This document shows, in pieces, positions 12,250-23,159 of a stretch of 64,000 nucleotides of DNA. This DNA is from Okapia johnstoni (taxonomy: Eukaryota > Chordata > Mammalia > Artiodactyla > Giraffidae), in the NCBI GenBank assembly GCA_024291935.2, contig CM044316.1, positions 8,982,501 to 9,046,500 of the forward strand, in the 5' to 3' direction. Below the pieces are notes generated by a model. The model did not search any database, was not told where the DNA came from, and saw only the letters and a list, made by a program, of their open reading frames with translations. Position 1 is the first letter of the stretch, and each line of letters opens with the position of its first letter. Both the position numbers and the translations under genes were made by a program.

Positions 12250-12365
12250 GCCCCCCTATCCCCTCCTCACTAAAAATTCAGCTCCAGGAGGATAGGGGTC
12301 TTCATCTCTTATATCCCCAGTATAGAACAGTCCCTGGTACATAACAAATACTCAATAAACAAGGG
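12250..12365 (+). mobile_element. L2 3' end fragment
   Basis: Matches the usual L2 tail layout: ctccaggaggataggggtct, a cccag-tat core, then cctggtacataacaaatact and caataaac. Confidence 0.7.
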
Positions 12366-12433
12366 CTGGATTTGTGGGCATTCAGGTGACTGTGGATTTC
12401 TGCATGTCCCTATGTCATTTTCACTACAAATGT

Positions 12434-12618
12434 GTTACTTTTTTTTTTTGGCTGCGCCGCATCAGAGTTTGACATGTGGGATTTTCGATCTTTGTTGAAG
12501 GGCATACGAGATCTTTAGTTTCAGCGTGTGGGATCTATTTCCCTGACGAGGGGTTGAACCCAGGTCCCCCTGCATTGGGAGCATGTATTCTTAGCCACGG
12601 CAGCACGAGGGAAGTCCC
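12434..12618 (-). mobile_element. CHR-type tRNA SINE (antisense)
   Basis: Begins with a T10 tail followed by ggctgcgccgcat and ends with gggaagtccc, the reverse complement of the ggacttccct head of the cetartiodactyl tRNA SINE. Confidence 0.8.
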
Positions 12619-13417
12619 AGGGGTGTCCAAGGGTATAATCAAGTGTCAGGGTGGGTGACTATGGGTGTAGGTACTATTGGACTATTCTTATCTGTCTGTG
12701 GGTGACAGTGTTATAATGGGTGTCTAGGAGGGTCAGTTTACCTGTATGTGTGTAGGTTAAGATTACTATAACCTGATGTCAGAATCTCCGTCATCTGTGC
12801 AGGCCTCGTACCATCTGTGTGTATGTATGTCAGTTTGTCTGGGTGACTGGGTGTGTCCTTGCCTGGGCAGGCACACAGAGATCTATGTGTGCATGTCCAG
12901 GTTCTTGAGAATAATGGTGTCCATGTGCCCCTGTGTTGGGGCACTTACCTAGCTTCGGTTGTCAGATTACTCTGATGACAACCTGTGGGTGCCCATGGAA
13001 CAGTGAGCACAGGAGTGTCTGTGTGTGCAATAGAAAACTATGTGTGTGTGTCAGTGTTATGTGCAAGGATATGTCTACCACGGTTGGTGGCAGCTTCGTT
13101 TCTCTGTGGCAATGTTTTCCCAGGTGTCAGCCCTGGATGTCGGTGTCACTGTGGGTGATGTGTGCACACGTGGCAGTGTTATGATGAGTGACTGTGTGTG
13201 TACATCAGCGTTCTGGCAGGTGATGTGAGTAATAATGGGGATGTTGTATGCAGGAGTATAGGGTGTAGATTTGGGGTCTTCATCAGCCATTTGGGAATAT
13301 CTAATTGTGACTCTGTAAGTGTATCTGTGAGCAGTCCAGGGAGGTGGAGAATCGGTGGGAAAGGAGATGGGGGAACTGAAATGTAGTGGGATGGTGGGGT
13401 ACCTCTTAGATCCCATC

Positions 13418-13540
13418 AGCCAATGAGGGGTCTTCTCCGTCCCCTCCTCCCCACCCCCAACGCATGTCCTCCAGGGCGAGATCCCTGTGAAAGGCGCTTT
13501 GTCGCTTTAAAAGGGTCCCCCAGCAGTGGGATTCCGGGCC
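13418..13540 (+). promoter_or_regulatory. Candidate core promoter facing right
   Basis: A CCAAT box (cagccaatgagg) at 13418-13429 is followed about 80 bases later by a TATA-like TTTAAAAG at about 13505-13512. The predicted start site is near 13535-13540, at the left edge of the CpG island. The spacing is typical of an RNA polymerase II core promoter. Transcription itself is inferred. Confidence 0.5.
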
Positions 13541-14760
13541 ATTTTTTCCTTTTTACGGCCACTTTTTGAGGGCGTGTTCCTGTTAGCAAACCTTGGCCGG
13601 GGTAAATACTCTGCAGCCGCCGGCGGTAATGACAAGCGGGGGCGGGGGCTGCGGAGGGGCCCCGGCTCCGGCAGGCGGCGCCGCTGTCGCTCCTGGCCCG
13701 CCGCCGCAGCCAGGCCCGAGCGGGAAGCCCCCGCCGGGATCCGTCTCCGCAGGGCCAGCACAGGCCTGCACGCCCGTGAACTTGGCCGGGAGCGCCTTCT
13801 CGAACGCGCGCGCCGGCACGGAGCCTCTCCCGGTCCGGGATATCCAAGGCCCCCATCCGCCCTGCTCCCCCAAGAACAAAGCTGGCCGCCGCCCGGCCCC
13901 AGGGCCTCCTACGGTCAGGTGTCAGGAGGCCCGGCACCCATGCCCCTCCGACCCTCAGCCTGCGTCGCCGCCCCGTAGGAGCATCTCGGCCCGCCCTCCC
14001 CCCGGCGGCCCCCGGCTGGCCTGGGACTTCTGGATCTGTCCCCTATGGGGTGGGGGGTCTGGTCCTCCGGGGGCCCCTCTCGGGGAAGGCGAGACACAGA
14101 GAAGCAGCCAGGGCCTCCCTGCCCCCCTTCCCCAGCCGCCGCAACAATGGAGGGCCGGGCTGCAGAGGCCGGGGCGCCCGCCCCCCGGCCGCGAGCAGGT
14201 GCGCGAGGGGGCTGCGGCGGGTCCCGCTGCTGCCCCGCCCCGCCGCGCCCCCTCCCCGCGGGCGGCCCCCGCCCAGCTCACACCCCGGGCCCGCCCGGCG
14301 CCCGCGCTCACCTCGTTTTGGGGCCGCCGCCTTGTTTCCCCCTCTTCTGTCCAAAACCCGCCCGGAAAAGCCCCCCGAGCCGCAAGGCGCCGGCACGGGA
14401 AATTGCATTTTGGCGGCTCCGGGGCTGGGCGGGGGCTCCCCAGGCCGCGGGCAGGGGGAGGAGGGGACCGCGGGGCTCCGGCGCCGGCTCGAACCCGCGG
14501 CCGCCGCCTCCCGCCCGCCCGCCTGTCTGTCTCGGTGACGTGCCCGCGCTCCCCGCCGCCGCCGCCCCCCCTCCCACCTCCCCGCTCCTGCCGGGCGGTG
14601 GGTCCAGCCGCGGCCGTGTGCGCCCCGAGGCCTCCCGCCAGGCGCACCAGGATGCAAGCGGGGATGCCCACGGGACTCCAGGACGCAGCTCCCGGGCTCC
14701 GCGCAGGGGACACGGGGACACGGGGGCGCGAGCGGGCACACGCTGGAGCCCAGATGCACG
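13490..14760. promoter_or_regulatory. Large CpG island, 13.5-14.8 kb
   Basis: About 1.3 kb of very GC-rich, CpG-dense DNA. It lies about 5 kb 5' of miR-181c (leftward transcription) and 15 kb 5' of the miR-23a host promoter (rightward). Long open frames cross it on several frames because stops are rare in such DNA. I do not recognise a protein. Best guess: promoter island of pri-miR-181c/d and/or an uncharacterised + strand transcript. Confidence 0.7.
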
Positions 14761-15925
14761 CAGACCTCAAAGGCGCACGGGGAGCAGACGCGCACAAAGG
14801 CACGCGGACCACAAACACAGGGAAGGGTGTGCAAGAGACTTCCAGACACAAACCCACCGGAGGGAATGGTAGGACACAGCCGCACCCGCCACACAACCAT
14901 GTTCACAAAACCCACTACACACGTAAGGACACCTGGGGCCACACAGACACATGCAAGATACAGACACGCACCACATTCAAGGGACAAGAAGAATGTCTTC
15001 AGAACTGAAATAGAGTACATGCAGGATCCCAGGGGCACACACAGAAAATATTGGCACAGAAATAGACTCGCAGGAATGGCCCCAAAACAAACACACACAC
15101 ACAAGCCCAGGGGCACACACAAGGTACACAGACGTACCAGTGCAAACAGAACCAACACACCTCCCCACTCATCAAGTGCACAGCCATGGGAACACCCTGA
15201 CATACAACACTTCAGCACACATGGATGTATACACAGACACAACACGTGGTTATACACACAGAACAGAAATACACCCATAAGACATGTCAGGTACACAATC
15301 TCAGGGGTACACACAGACACACAAAGTTCACAGAGATATAAATATATGCACAATCCCTCTTGTACAAATTGGGCATAAATATATGCACAATTCCTGCCAC
15401 ACAGGAATTCACAGAACCAACACACATACCCACAAAGTCCCCCCTTCCCCGGGCAGGTCCTAGGGTTACAGGGTCCATGCGTGTGTGCTAAGTCGCTGCA
15501 GTCGTGTCTGACTGAAGCATGACCCTATGGACCATAGCCTGCCAGTCTCCACTGTCCATGGGGTTCTCCAGGCAAGAATACTGGAGTGGGTTGCCGTGCC
15601 CTCCTCCAGAGGATCTTCCCAACCATGGGATCAAATCTGCATCTCTTATGTCCCTGCATCGGCAGGCGAGTTCTTTACCACTAGTGCCACCTGGGAAGCC
15701 CACAGGGTCCATAAAGACACACAAAATACAGGGATGCTTGGGACCGTGTATACCTGGGACCATCCAGTGTAAGTACACAGACAGGCCAGGTACAGAGGTC
15801 ACATACAGGAGATGGACTCAAAAGTTGTGCATGGGGTGGGGCTCCCCTGATCCCCCCGAGATGCTTACACGGAGCCCCCGTGGTCACACACACACCAGGT
15901 ACATGGGCACACACAGCAGCAACAG
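14730..15925. repeat. Degenerate CA-rich tract
   Basis: Imperfect ACACAGACACA units run from the right edge of the CpG island to about 15925, interrupted by a Bov-tA insertion at 15480-15701. It mirrors the TG-rich tract on the other side of the island. Confidence 0.65.
15480..15701 (-). mobile_element. Bov-tA SINE (antisense)
   Basis: Bov-tA in reverse orientation (ctaagtcgctgcagtcgtgt ... cacctgggaagccc). It is flanked by a perfect 11-bp target-site duplication, acagggtccat, at 15469-15479 and 15702-15712. Confidence 0.92.
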
Positions 15926-16308
15926 TACACTGGTGGAGGATTCCTCCAGGAATTTGCCTACAGGTCCCCTCTTATACTCCCCATCAATACACACAATGCT
16001 GGCCTGCCGTGGCCACCTCGACTGGCAGAAAGAGGTCACCTCAGGGCAGTCTGTGGTGCCAGCCGACCTTCCATGGCCCAGGACTGAGCTGACCAATTTC
16101 TCATTCCGTGTATTTCTTCTCTGCTCCAGTCTAAGGGTAAAGGAAACCTTTGAGCCCCCCACCTCGCCAAAGCCTAGGCCTTAACCCTTGTGGGGCCAGG
16201 GCCCTGCTCCACCAGACAACGGCCCTCTCCTTCAGGCCCCTCACCAATGTCCTGCCTCAGTTTCTCCTTAATAAGTCTCCTTTTCCCACACCTGCCCTCT
16301 TTCCTTAG

Positions 16309-16455
16309 GTCTCAGCCCAGAAAGCCAAGCTCCAGCAGGCCCAGGAGGGTGGATGTTCCCTGGGAGCCCCCCAGAGGCCTTCAGGGTTCAGCCCTACTCT
16401 GTACCTGACTTCCCTGCAAATCGGGGCTAATTCCCTGGAGGAGAAGGAAGAGAAG
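16309..16455 (+). other. Candidate internal exon of an unrecognised transcript
   Basis: A strong acceptor (CT-rich tract, then ttccttag at 16301-16308) and a near-consensus donor (AAG|GTGAGT at 16456) bound exactly 147 nt. One frame stays open for all 49 codons. I recognise no protein. The exon could be part of a spliced long non-coding RNA starting at the 13.5 kb island. An open frame of this length is not strong proof of coding. Confidence 0.35.
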
Positions 16456-16780
16456 GTGAGTAAACAGTAATTGGGCCTCAGTGGGTGGAGACAGCTTTGT
16501 GAATGTCCCTTATTTACCCTCCCCATTCTAACTGAAAAAGAGGGGATTGCATTGAAGTAATGTCTTCATTCAATCCCAGTTATCTCAGACTCTTCCCAGC
16601 AAGTCAATGAAGTGAATATTGTGATTTTTACATACGGGCAACTGAGGACCAGAGAGGGACTGCTGTTTGCCCAGGGAGGCACAGCCTGTAGGCTGCAGAG
16701 CTGGGATTCTGTGCAAGGTCTTTCCCCATCTTCCAGGATCCTTTTGAAGAAGCCCTCAGGCCCGCCGAACTTCCCACGGC

Positions 16781-16799
16781 CAGCAGCAGGGGGCAGCAG
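16781..16799 (+). promoter_or_regulatory. CTCF-like motif (forward)
   Basis: The core cagcagggggcagcag resembles the CTCF consensus in forward orientation. Occupancy is unknown. Confidence 0.4.
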
Positions 16800-16857
16800 A
16801 CTCCAGAGCCCTCGGGCTGCAGGAGCGCGAGGGCTCTCAATTCCCTCTTCCTCCTAG

Positions 16858-16990
16858 CCGCTGAGGACTCTGCATGGACCGCCCCACCCCTGCCCCCGCC
16901 ACCGCCCCCAGGCTGGACTCGCCAGTGCCAAAACGCACGGGCCTCCGCAGAAACGAACTTTTCTTAAATAAAGCCTTCTAGAACTGATGT
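16858..16990 (+). other. Candidate terminal exon with poly(A) signal
   Basis: Acceptor ttcctcctag ends at 16857 and AATAAA lies at 16967-16972. Continuing the open frame of the 16309-16455 exon gives 37 more codons and a TAA at 16969-16971, inside the poly(A) hexamer. No family is recognised. An old polyadenylation signal at a chance position is the alternative. Confidence 0.35.
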
Positions 16991-18340
16991 CCCAAGCAGT
17001 GTCTCACTCGCACATGGTCCCTCTTAAGGTCTAGCTCTGCTCCTTCTTGCTGCAACACAAGCTGGGTGGGCAGCCTCAGCATTCCTGAGCTGGGTCAGAT
17101 CAGGAGAGAGGACTCCTGGATCCTGGCCCAGTGGTTAGTCCCACCCCCTACCCCAAAGTCCTCTGAATATCCCTCCGAGCCCATTGCAGGATGGGAGGGG
17201 CAGAGGGGGAAGCCCCAGTGCCCAAGCCGCCTGGTTCTTTCTGGCGTGGGAACTGCCCGCCCCACCCCAGACCCTAGTTCCTGGGGCCCCTGCCAGTGCT
17301 GACTCATAGGGGACCCACGGCTGTGACTCAGCCAGCGGTCCTTCCTGAACCTCTCCCTGAGAGATTTTCCACCCCATGTCACCTCCTGTCCCCTGGGGGG
17401 TCGCCTCAGGGACCCAGATGTAGCCCTGGTGGGTGTGTAAACCGGAAGGCTCTTCTCAACTCCATCAGTCCCGGAGCCCTAGTCCCCAAGGACCCCCTGC
17501 AAGGTTGTGGCCATGACTGGGTGTGCCGGGCTGTGGGGGTCTTGGGCGGTGTCCGTAGGTGCCCAGATGTGTGCCTAGGCAAGGCTCAGGCTGTGAACAC
17601 ACCTTCCTCCGCATCCCACTGGAGTTGGGGCAGCGACTCTCCAGGTCCATGTGAGGCCTGGGCTGGGAGCTGGTTCACTCAACCACAAACCAGCTTCTCC
17701 AGCCATGTTCCCTGTCTCCGGAAATGGCAGCTCCATTCTTCCAGCTGCTGAGGCCAAAACCCTTCTTAACAAATGCAATCCATTAACAAGTTCAGTTACT
17801 GTCTCTTCTAAAGGCATCCTACCCTCTCCAGAGCTCCCACCCAGGGCCACCCCCCATAATCTCTCCCCTGGACCTATGCAGTTGCCACCGCCTTGTTCTC
17901 CTTGTGCCCCAACCTCACAAAGTCTGTTCTACCATGGCCCAAGGGCACAAGTGAACGCCTTAGTCCCTTCTCTGCTCTGAACTTTCCATGGCTCCATTCA
18001 TTCATACCAAAAGCCTAAGTCCTCCCCACAGCCCTGCCCACTAGATCTTTCTTGTCCCCTCCCTGCCTCACCTCCTCTACTCCTTCCCTCACTCCCTCTG
18101 CTCCAGCCACATGAGCCTCCTCACTCTTCCACAAACACACAGGATATCGTCCGGCCTCAGGACCTTTGCACTGGCCATTCCCTCTGCTAAGGACTCTCTT
18201 CCCCCAGGTACCCACAAAGCTGCCTCCCTCACTTCCTTCAGGTCTCTACTTAAATATCATGTCCTCAGTGAGACCTTTCCTGATGACCCTATTTAAAATC
18301 CCACCCCCTTGCTTTATCTTGTTCTTTTTTTCATCACTCT
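16991..18340. other. Intergenic with an L2 remnant
   Basis: No gene recognised. From about 17960 to 18330 the sequence follows the L2 pattern (tcaggacctttgcactggcc, then cctcagtgagacctttcctg). It is cut by the SINE at 18340. Confidence 0.5.
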
Positions 18341-18667
18341 ATCTTTTTTTTTTATTTTGTCTTCATTGCTATGTGCAGGCTTTCACTAGCTGCGGCAAGC
18401 AGGGGCTACTCTTTGTGGTGGGTGGTGTGCGGGCTTCTCATTGCGGTGGCTTCTCTTGTTGCAGAGCACAGGCTCTAGGTGCACAGGCTTCACTAGTTGG
18501 AGCACGTGGTCTCAGTAGTTGTGGCTCAAGGGCTACTGGAGCTCAAGCTCATTAGTTGTGGCACATGGGCTTAGTTGCCCCATAGCATGTGGAATCTTCC
18601 AGGGATCGAACCCATGTCTCTTCCATTGCAAGGTGGATTCTTAGCCACTGTACTACCAGGGAAGTCC
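18340..18667 (-). mobile_element. CHR-type tRNA SINE (antisense), inserted in L2
   Basis: A nearly full-length reverse CHR element from its T/A-rich tail to accagggaagtcc. L2-like sequence lies on its left. Confidence 0.85.
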
Positions 18668-19019
18668 ACCCTATCACCTTTGAACATTATGTGTTGGAGC
18701 ACTGAGAGCAGAGTCTCAGACTGTTGTCTGGACATATTGATAATCACTACATTTCTGACATGTTGAAGAACAAAATGACGTGGCACCTGCCTGCCTGCCA
18801 TTGTCACGTGGGGCAGACAGTCACGTAGCTAGCCAATTGCAATGAAGAGTTTTCAGTGCTGAAAGCCAGAAGCATAAGGGAGTATTGGGGAGGCGTGGGG
18901 CCAGTCTGGAGGATGAGGTGCAATCAGGGAAGGCTTCTGGAGGGGGTGAGGTCATGCAGGGCGTTGGTGGTCAGTGAGGAGTTTGGATATAAGCATAGGA
19001 TGGGAAGATCTGGAGGGTT

Positions 19020-19324
19020 TTATTTTTTTTATTATTTTTAAAAATTTTATTTTTTGTGGCTGTGCTGGGTCTTCATTGCTGTGAATGGGCTTTTTCCAGC
19101 TTGTGGTGAGTAGGGGCTATTCTCCAGTTGCAGTGCTCGAGCGTCTCTTTGCAGTGGCTTCTCTTGTTACAGAGCACAGGCTCTAGGACATGTGGTCTTC
19201 AGTAGTTGCGGCACACGGGCTTAGTTGCCCTGCGGCATGTGGAATACTCCCTGATCAGGGACTGAACTCGTGTCCCCTGCATCTGCAGATGGATTCTTTA
19301 TCTTTGGATCACCAGGGAATTCTG
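19020..19324 (-). mobile_element. CHR-type tRNA SINE (antisense)
   Basis: Reverse CHR element with an AT-rich tail at 19020-19060 (tttttattatttttaaaa...) and a head ending accagggaattctg. Confidence 0.85.
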
Positions 19325-19889
19325 GGTTTCTATTTTTAGTTAAATATATTGAGGTATCATTTACATAGAGTAAAATTCTGCCTTTACATGGTTCTCTGAG
19401 TTTTGACATATGCATACAAGTTGTGTAACCATTGTCTGAAATCATGATATAGCAGATTTTGTGGGAGGTGATCAGCAAGAATATGAGATCAGGTCCACCA
19501 GGCTAAGCACACAGCAACAAGGACATGAGTGGAAGCAGAGGGCCAACGGGGAGACCAGTGTGGCTGACTGTTCACCGGCTTGACTTAGGACAGAGGGCCC
19601 TGGGAGAACAGGTGGAAACAGGCAGCTTCAGGAGGCAGACAGGTCTCAGGGGTGGACCAAGTGTGGGGGCTGAGGAACCAAGGAGGAAGGATGAGCAGAC
19701 TGAGTCAGAGGCACCTGAGGGGTCCCTCGAGGAGATAATCGGAGAGGAAGGTCATCAACACGTGGTGACCAAAGCTATGCCTGGGGAGGAGAGCGTTTGA
19801 GAGGCATTTCAAAAGACGGAGAGGAGGAAGAGAAAGGCCAGCAGGAGAATGTAGTGTCCTGTGGTCAAGGAGGAAGTAGGCGAAGGTGA

Positions 19890-20023
19890 CAGATTCTTTT
19901 TTTTTTTTTTGCCACACCGTGCGTGCATCATGTGGGATCTTAGTGCCCTGACCAGGGATCCAAGCCGTGCCCCCGGCAGTGGAAGCGCGGAGTCCCAACC
20001 ATTGGGCTGCAAGGGAGCTCCCC
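19890..20023 (-). mobile_element. Short tRNA SINE (antisense)
   Basis: A poly(T) tract then gccacaccgtgcgtgcat... to gggagctcccc. It is a shorter CHR-family copy. Confidence 0.75.
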
Positions 20024-20195
20024 AAAGGTGACAGATAATGTACGGAGGTCGAGTACAGAGGTGACTGGAAGCACTGGCCTGACTCACCACTTGGTGTGAT
20101 CAGGCACCCCCTTGAGAAGTAAGGAAGAGAAAGAAACAGGCAACAAGCCCAGCACTCTCCAACAAAAGTGCTGTGTACTTTTAAAGCCACAAATG

Positions 20196-20431
20196 GGCTT
20201 CCCTGGTGGTTCAGCAGGAAAGAATCCACCTGCCAATGCAGGAGATTTGGGTTTGATCCCTGGGTCAAACCTTGGGAAGATCCTTGGGAAGATCCCCTGG
20301 AGGAGGAAATAGCAACCCACTCCAGTACTCTTGAGCCTGGGAAATCCCAATGACAGAAGAGCCTGGTGGGCTACCATCTGTGGGATTGCAAAGGAGTCAG
20401 ACATAACTTAGCGACTAAACAATAACAACAG
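20196..20431 (+). mobile_element. Bov-tA SINE
   Basis: Starts ggcttccctggtggttcagc and ends cttagcgactaaacaa. A perfect target-site duplication, agccacaaatg, lies at 20185-20195 and 20432-20442. It contains an internal duplication (ttgggaagatcc twice, about 20270-20297). Confidence 0.95.
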
Positions 20432-20490
20432 AGCCACAAATGTGAGATGCCACGTGTGTAATAAAACAATTTTTAGTAGCCCCATTACAG

Positions 20491-20627
20491 GTTTGTTTTT
20501 GTTTTGGGGGGGGTCTTACGGCCACAGTGAGTGGCATGTGGCATCTGAGTTCCCCAACCTGGTATCGAACCAGTATCCCCTGCAGTGGAAGCTCACAATC
20601 TTAGCTGCTAGACCACCAGAAAAGTCC
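20491..20627 (-). mobile_element. Short tRNA SINE (antisense)
   Basis: Reverse CHR-family copy with the near-identical flanking duplication tagtagcccattaca-like sequence at 20475-20490 and 20629-20645 (one mismatch). Confidence 0.75.
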
Positions 20628-20959
20628 CCTAGTAGCCTCATTACAAAAAGTAAAAAGAAACAGGTGAAATGAATGTTGATCATATATTCGATTTAACCTG
20701 ACATATCCAAAATAGCATGGTTTCAACATGTAATCAAGATTTTTAAAAAAATTCTTCAGATATTTCACATTCTTGAAAGCAAGCTTTATATTTACAACGT
20801 ATCTCAGTCTGGGATAGCCAGGTTTCAGCTGCCCAGTAGCCAAGTGACAAGTGGCAACCTCACTGGTAAAGCACAGATCTAGACAGGACACAATTTTGCC
20901 CTCGGATGACTCACCTCACTCACATTTCCCTAATCCCCACCCTATCAAACCCTGTCTAT

Positions 20960-21560
20960 TATTTGATTTCCCACACAAAATGTGTACAGGAATGTTCATA
21001 GCAACATTATTCATGTTTGCCAAAAAGTGAAAAACACCCAAATGTCCATTAACTGATGAATGGATTTTAAAAAATGTGGCGTATCTATACCACATATGAT
21101 TTGGCAATCAATAGGAATGAAGTTGCGATACATGCCACAACTTGAACACGTCTTGAAAAGTGATTGAAGCTAGTCATTAAGTCACATTGTATGAGTCCAT
21201 TCATATATAGAGACAAAAAGGAGTGTAGGGGTACCAGGGGGTGGGGGAGATGGGGGCATCTGGGGAGTGATCACGTATGAGTACTGAGTTTCTTTGGGGG
21301 GTTAATAAAAATGTGAAGGTTACACGATTCTATGAATATACTAAAAACATTGAATTATTTACTTTAAATAGGTTCATTGGGGACTGCTCTGGCAGTTCAG
21401 TGGTTTGAGACTCCATGCTTCCACTGCAGGGGGTGTGGGTTCAATCTCTGATTGGGGAACAAAGATCCTTCAAACCAAGCGTTGTGGCCAAAAAAATAAT
21501 AAAAATTTTACATAAAAAAAAGTCAATTGTATGGTATGTGAATTTTATCTCAATAAAGTT
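20960..21560 (+). mobile_element. L1M 3' end, split by a SINE
   Basis: The sequence follows the 3' end of old mammalian L1 (gttcatagcaacattattca, then aaatgtccattaactgatga, then ttggggttaataaaaatgtg). It stops near 21371 and resumes at about 21519 with caattgtatggtatgtgaa and ctcaataaag. The gap is a later SINE. Confidence 0.85.
21375..21518 (+). mobile_element. tRNA SINE nested in L1M
   Basis: Reads ggactgctctggcagttcag ... gtggccaaaaaaataataaa, a short CHR-family element. It separates two halves of one L1 tail, so it inserted after the L1. Confidence 0.8.
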
Positions 21561-21594
21561 GTTATAAAAAATATTTAATCTTGATGTTTTAGTA

Positions 21595-21785
21595 AGTAGG
21601 TGGCACTAGTGATAAAGAACCTGCTTGCCAGTGCAGGAGACATAAGAGACATGTGTTCAATCCCTGGGTTGGGAAGATCCTCTGGAGGAGGGCACGGCAA
21701 CTCGAGAATCCCCATGGACAGAGAAGCCTGGTGGGCTACAGTCCATGGGGTTGAAGAGAGTCGGACATGACTGAGTGACTGAGCA
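21595..21785 (+). mobile_element. Bov-tA SINE
   Basis: Reads ggtggcactagtgataaaga ... cggacatgactgagtgactg, slightly truncated internally (the usual cccactccagtattc is missing). Confidence 0.85.
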
Positions 21786-21902
21786 CCCACACAGTGAGTG
21801 TTTCCGTGTCCCCATAAATGTTGCCCTCAGTGGAGTGCATCTCTGCTCTCAGCCTAGTCCAGGCCCTGCTGTCCTTCCCACACCAAGCTTAAGAAGGACA
21901 AC

Positions 21903-22063
21903 TGGGACTTCCCTGGCCATTCAGTGGTTAAGACTTTGCACTTCTTCTGCAGGAGGGGCAGGTTCGATCCCTGGTCCGGCAACTAAGACCCCGGATGCCA
22001 CACTGTGTGGCCAAACCCCACCCTGCCACCCCACCACCCCACCCCACCCCACTCCCGTAAAAA
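21903..22063 (+). mobile_element. tRNA SINE with (CCACC)n tail
   Basis: Head ggacttccctggccattcag and tRNA B-box ggttcgatccctggtc. It is followed by a CCACC/CCCA simple repeat at 22017-22052. Confidence 0.75.
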
Positions 22064-22303
22064 AGACAGAGGGACAGCAAGGAGAGGATGCCTAGCAAAG
22101 TCAGGGAGATATGCTGAGACGTTTCGCCAGTACCCTTGTTTCCTACCAGAAGTCATGGGCTTCCCTGAGTTGCAGGCTCTCCCGAGCTGGGAAGAATGAT
22201 GCCTTCAAAGCCTGATGCCAAGGGCCCTGGCCTACACGCCCAAGCAGACAGCCTGACTCAACTTTACCCACTGTATGCGTGTGACCCTCCACTGTCCCCT
22301 TAG

Positions 22304-22600
22304 TGACTCAGGCAACCTAAAAGCCCCCTCTCTGGGGACGCTCTGCTGCCCACGGTGACTCTTCACAGACATTGCAGAAGCAGGCTGGCGCCTCCCTGGC
22401 CCAGGCGGGGGTCCTGGGGGCAGCCCACTAGGGCCTTGGCCCCACGGCCCAGTCTCCCCCAGAGGGCCCAGGGTCTGGGGGAGGGGGGTGGGGAACTTTT
22501 TCAAAGGGCCTTTGTGGGAGCGGCTGGGATGCTGGGGTGGGGGGGCTGCCGGGGGACCACGCCCTGCGTGACTCACTCCTCATTGCTGGGCAGTGACTCA
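22304..22600. promoter_or_regulatory. Three AP-1 sites (TGACTCA)
   Basis: Perfect TGACTCA heptamers at 22304-22310, 22569-22575 and 22594-22600. A fourth, TGAGTCA, lies at 23309-23315. An enhancer role is inferred. Confidence 0.45.
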
Positions 22601-23159
22601 CGCTCAGGCCTCCCTCCTGCCCCCTTGCAGCAGGTGCTGCCAGCTCCAACTTCAGGATTGGGGCCCCAGCAGCCAGGTTCATGCCACCCTACCCTGGGCC
22701 TGTGATTCACACTCATTTATTTTCAGGGGCGCCTGCCCTCCCCACCCTACATGGCTTGGACCACGAAGAAAACTTCCCACAGTCCCTTTGGTCCTTGGCG
22801 GGGAGGGGGGAGACCCCTGGTACTGAGATATGCCAGCTACTGTCTCTCTACTGATTCGTGGAATCTCCAAACCACCGGAGAGGTGAGACGTCCTTGCTAC
22901 TTGAACAGATGGGGCAACTGAGTCTCGGTGAGATTATGAAGTTTGCTCAAAGATACAAGATCAAACCGAGTGAGAGCACAAAGTGATGCCCGACAGTGTA
23001 AATATGTAATGATCCCAGCTGCTTTGTAGCCCGGTACTGGGTTACTGCCGCCTAGTGTCGCGTCCACTTTACTGATGACCAAACTGAGGCAAGGGGCGCC
23101 CAAGTCACACCCGAGAGTGAGAGGCTGGGCAGAAATTCGAACCGACGTCGGCAGTCGGG

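Larger units (their letters stand above)
11340..13330. repeat. Degenerate TG-rich tract
   Basis: The + strand is dominated by imperfect TGTG/TGTCTG/GTGGGTG units with few long perfect runs, apart from an L2 remnant (12250-12365) and a SINE (12434-12618). It looks like a decayed (TG)n array and directly abuts the CpG island promoter. Confidence 0.65.

Noticed and set aside
13593..15008. 471-codon open frame through the CpG island (+), and 460- and 313-codon frames on the - strand over the same DNA
   Set aside because: Stops are rare in this GC-rich DNA, the frames overlap each other on both strands, the composition is Pro/Arg/Gly/Ala only, and the + frame runs on into the CA-rich repeat. No family is recognised.
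14991..15378. CRISPR-like array suggested by the regular ACACAGACAC repeats
   Set aside because: Units are not conserved in sequence or spacing and the genome is mammalian; this is a decayed CA-rich simple repeat.
20196..20431. tRNA genes suggested by A/B-box-like sequences
   Set aside because: These belong to Bov-tA and CHR SINEs, which derive from tRNA but do not fold as a tRNA along their length.
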